Positions 5,040-5,304 of a DNA stretch of 5,304 nt are shown here, piece after piece. Where the stretch lies: assembly GCA_002898935.1 (NCBI GenBank), contig BEII01000153.1, forward strand, positions 1 through 5,304, read 5' to 3'. A model generated the notes under the pieces. That model ran no database searches. It was not told the origin of the DNA and worked only from the letters and a program-made list of their open reading frames with translations. The stretch is from a bacterium HR32. GTDB lineage: Bacteria; Sysuimicrobiota; Sysuimicrobiia; Sysuimicrobiales; Sysuimicrobiaceae. Each line of letters begins with the position of its first letter. The stretch's first letter is position 1. Made by a program: the position numbers and the translations under genes.

Positions 5040-5304
5040 ATGGCGCCGCTACCGAGGCTGCGCGCGTTGGACCTGTTCCCCGTGCGGGCGGACGGCCGCC
5101 CCGCGGTGGCGGTCCGCGACCCCGAGGGGATCGTGGACGACACCCTGCTGCTGCCGCCCGCGGTGGCGGAGGTGGCGCTGCTGCTGGACGGCCGACGGGA
5201 CGCTTTGGACGTGCAGGTGGAGTACGCGCGACGCCACCGCGGGCAGCTGCTCCTCAGTTCGGTAGTCCAGCGGATTGTGGACGAGCTGGACCGCTGGTGC
5301 CTGC
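5040..5304 (+). CDS. Probable AmmeMemoRadiSam system protein B (Memo-like), N-terminal fragment
   Basis: The ATG at 5040 opens a frame of 88 codons that leaves the window without a stop. The N-terminus LPRLRALDLFPVRADGRP, then VRDPEGIVDDTLLLPP (25-40), LLLDGRRDALDVQVEY (47-62) and VVQRIVDELDRWCL (75-88) match my recollection of the leader domain before the Memo domain in bacterial AmmeMemoRadiSam protein B. In that family the leader has a LRPLD-FPV start, an RDPEG turn, a LDG turn and a helical end with DELD. The Memo domain itself, with its metal-binding residues, would lie outside the window, so it cannot be confirmed. In other genomes this protein occurs with an AMMECR1 protein and a radical SAM protein; those would be expected to the right. 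The protein is cytoplasmic by appearance and its biochemical role is not established. It is transcribed divergently from the exporter cluster. Confidence 0.72.
   Translation, partial: MAPLPRLRALDLFPVRADGRPAVAVRDPEGIVDDTLLLPPAVAEVALLLDGRRDALDVQVEYARRHRGQLLLSSVVQRIVDELDRWCL

Overview
The window is a high-GC bacterial chromosome segment, roughly two-thirds G+C or more by eye, packed with genes. Six genes lie on the minus strand, one of them cut by the left edge. One partial gene on the plus strand is cut by the right edge. I see no rRNA, tRNA, CRISPR array, insertion sequence or phage gene. Heavy use of GTG starts, 4-bp stop/start overlaps and a possible leaderless start fit a GC-rich, possibly thermophilic or soil lineage such as Armatimonadota, Chloroflexota or high-GC Bacillota relatives. 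A DUF951 protein beside ychF is an arrangement known from Bacillota (yyzM/yyaF in Bacillus). The phylum cannot be fixed from the sequence alone.

Reading the minus strand in the direction of transcription, from right to left, the genes are as follows. A 12-TM DHA1-type MFS exporter (4996-3848) overlaps by GTGA a thioredoxin-fold protein with a WCGDC active site (3851-3279). After 53 bp comes a membrane protein fused to a spermidine-synthase-like (PABS) methyltransferase-fold domain (3225-1735). This overlaps by GTGA a DUF951 zinc-ribbon protein with an unusual basic/proline-rich tail (1738-1409). Then, 13 bp on, comes the ribosome-associated ATPase YchF (1395-319). After a 103-bp spacer holding a repeat/palindrome element, a small coiled-coil-like protein starts at 215 and leaves the window.

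On the right, a 43-bp divergent intergenic region (4997-5039) holds two back-to-back -10-like hexamers. They could serve the minus-strand cluster and a plus-strand gene whose N-terminus resembles AmmeMemoRadiSam system protein B (Memo-like).

Functionally, ychF and DUF951 form a conserved translation-associated pair. The exporter, the thioredoxin-like protein and the membrane PABS protein form a less characterised set that may be co-transcribed with them. A shared pathway (export, thiol redox and an SAM- or decarboxy-SAM-dependent step) is inference only. I did not find a clearly new system. The most interesting points are the fused PABS protein lacking a canonical polyamine-site Asp, the tail of the DUF951 protein with its internal hairpin, and the compact divergent promoter with a possible leaderless GTG start.
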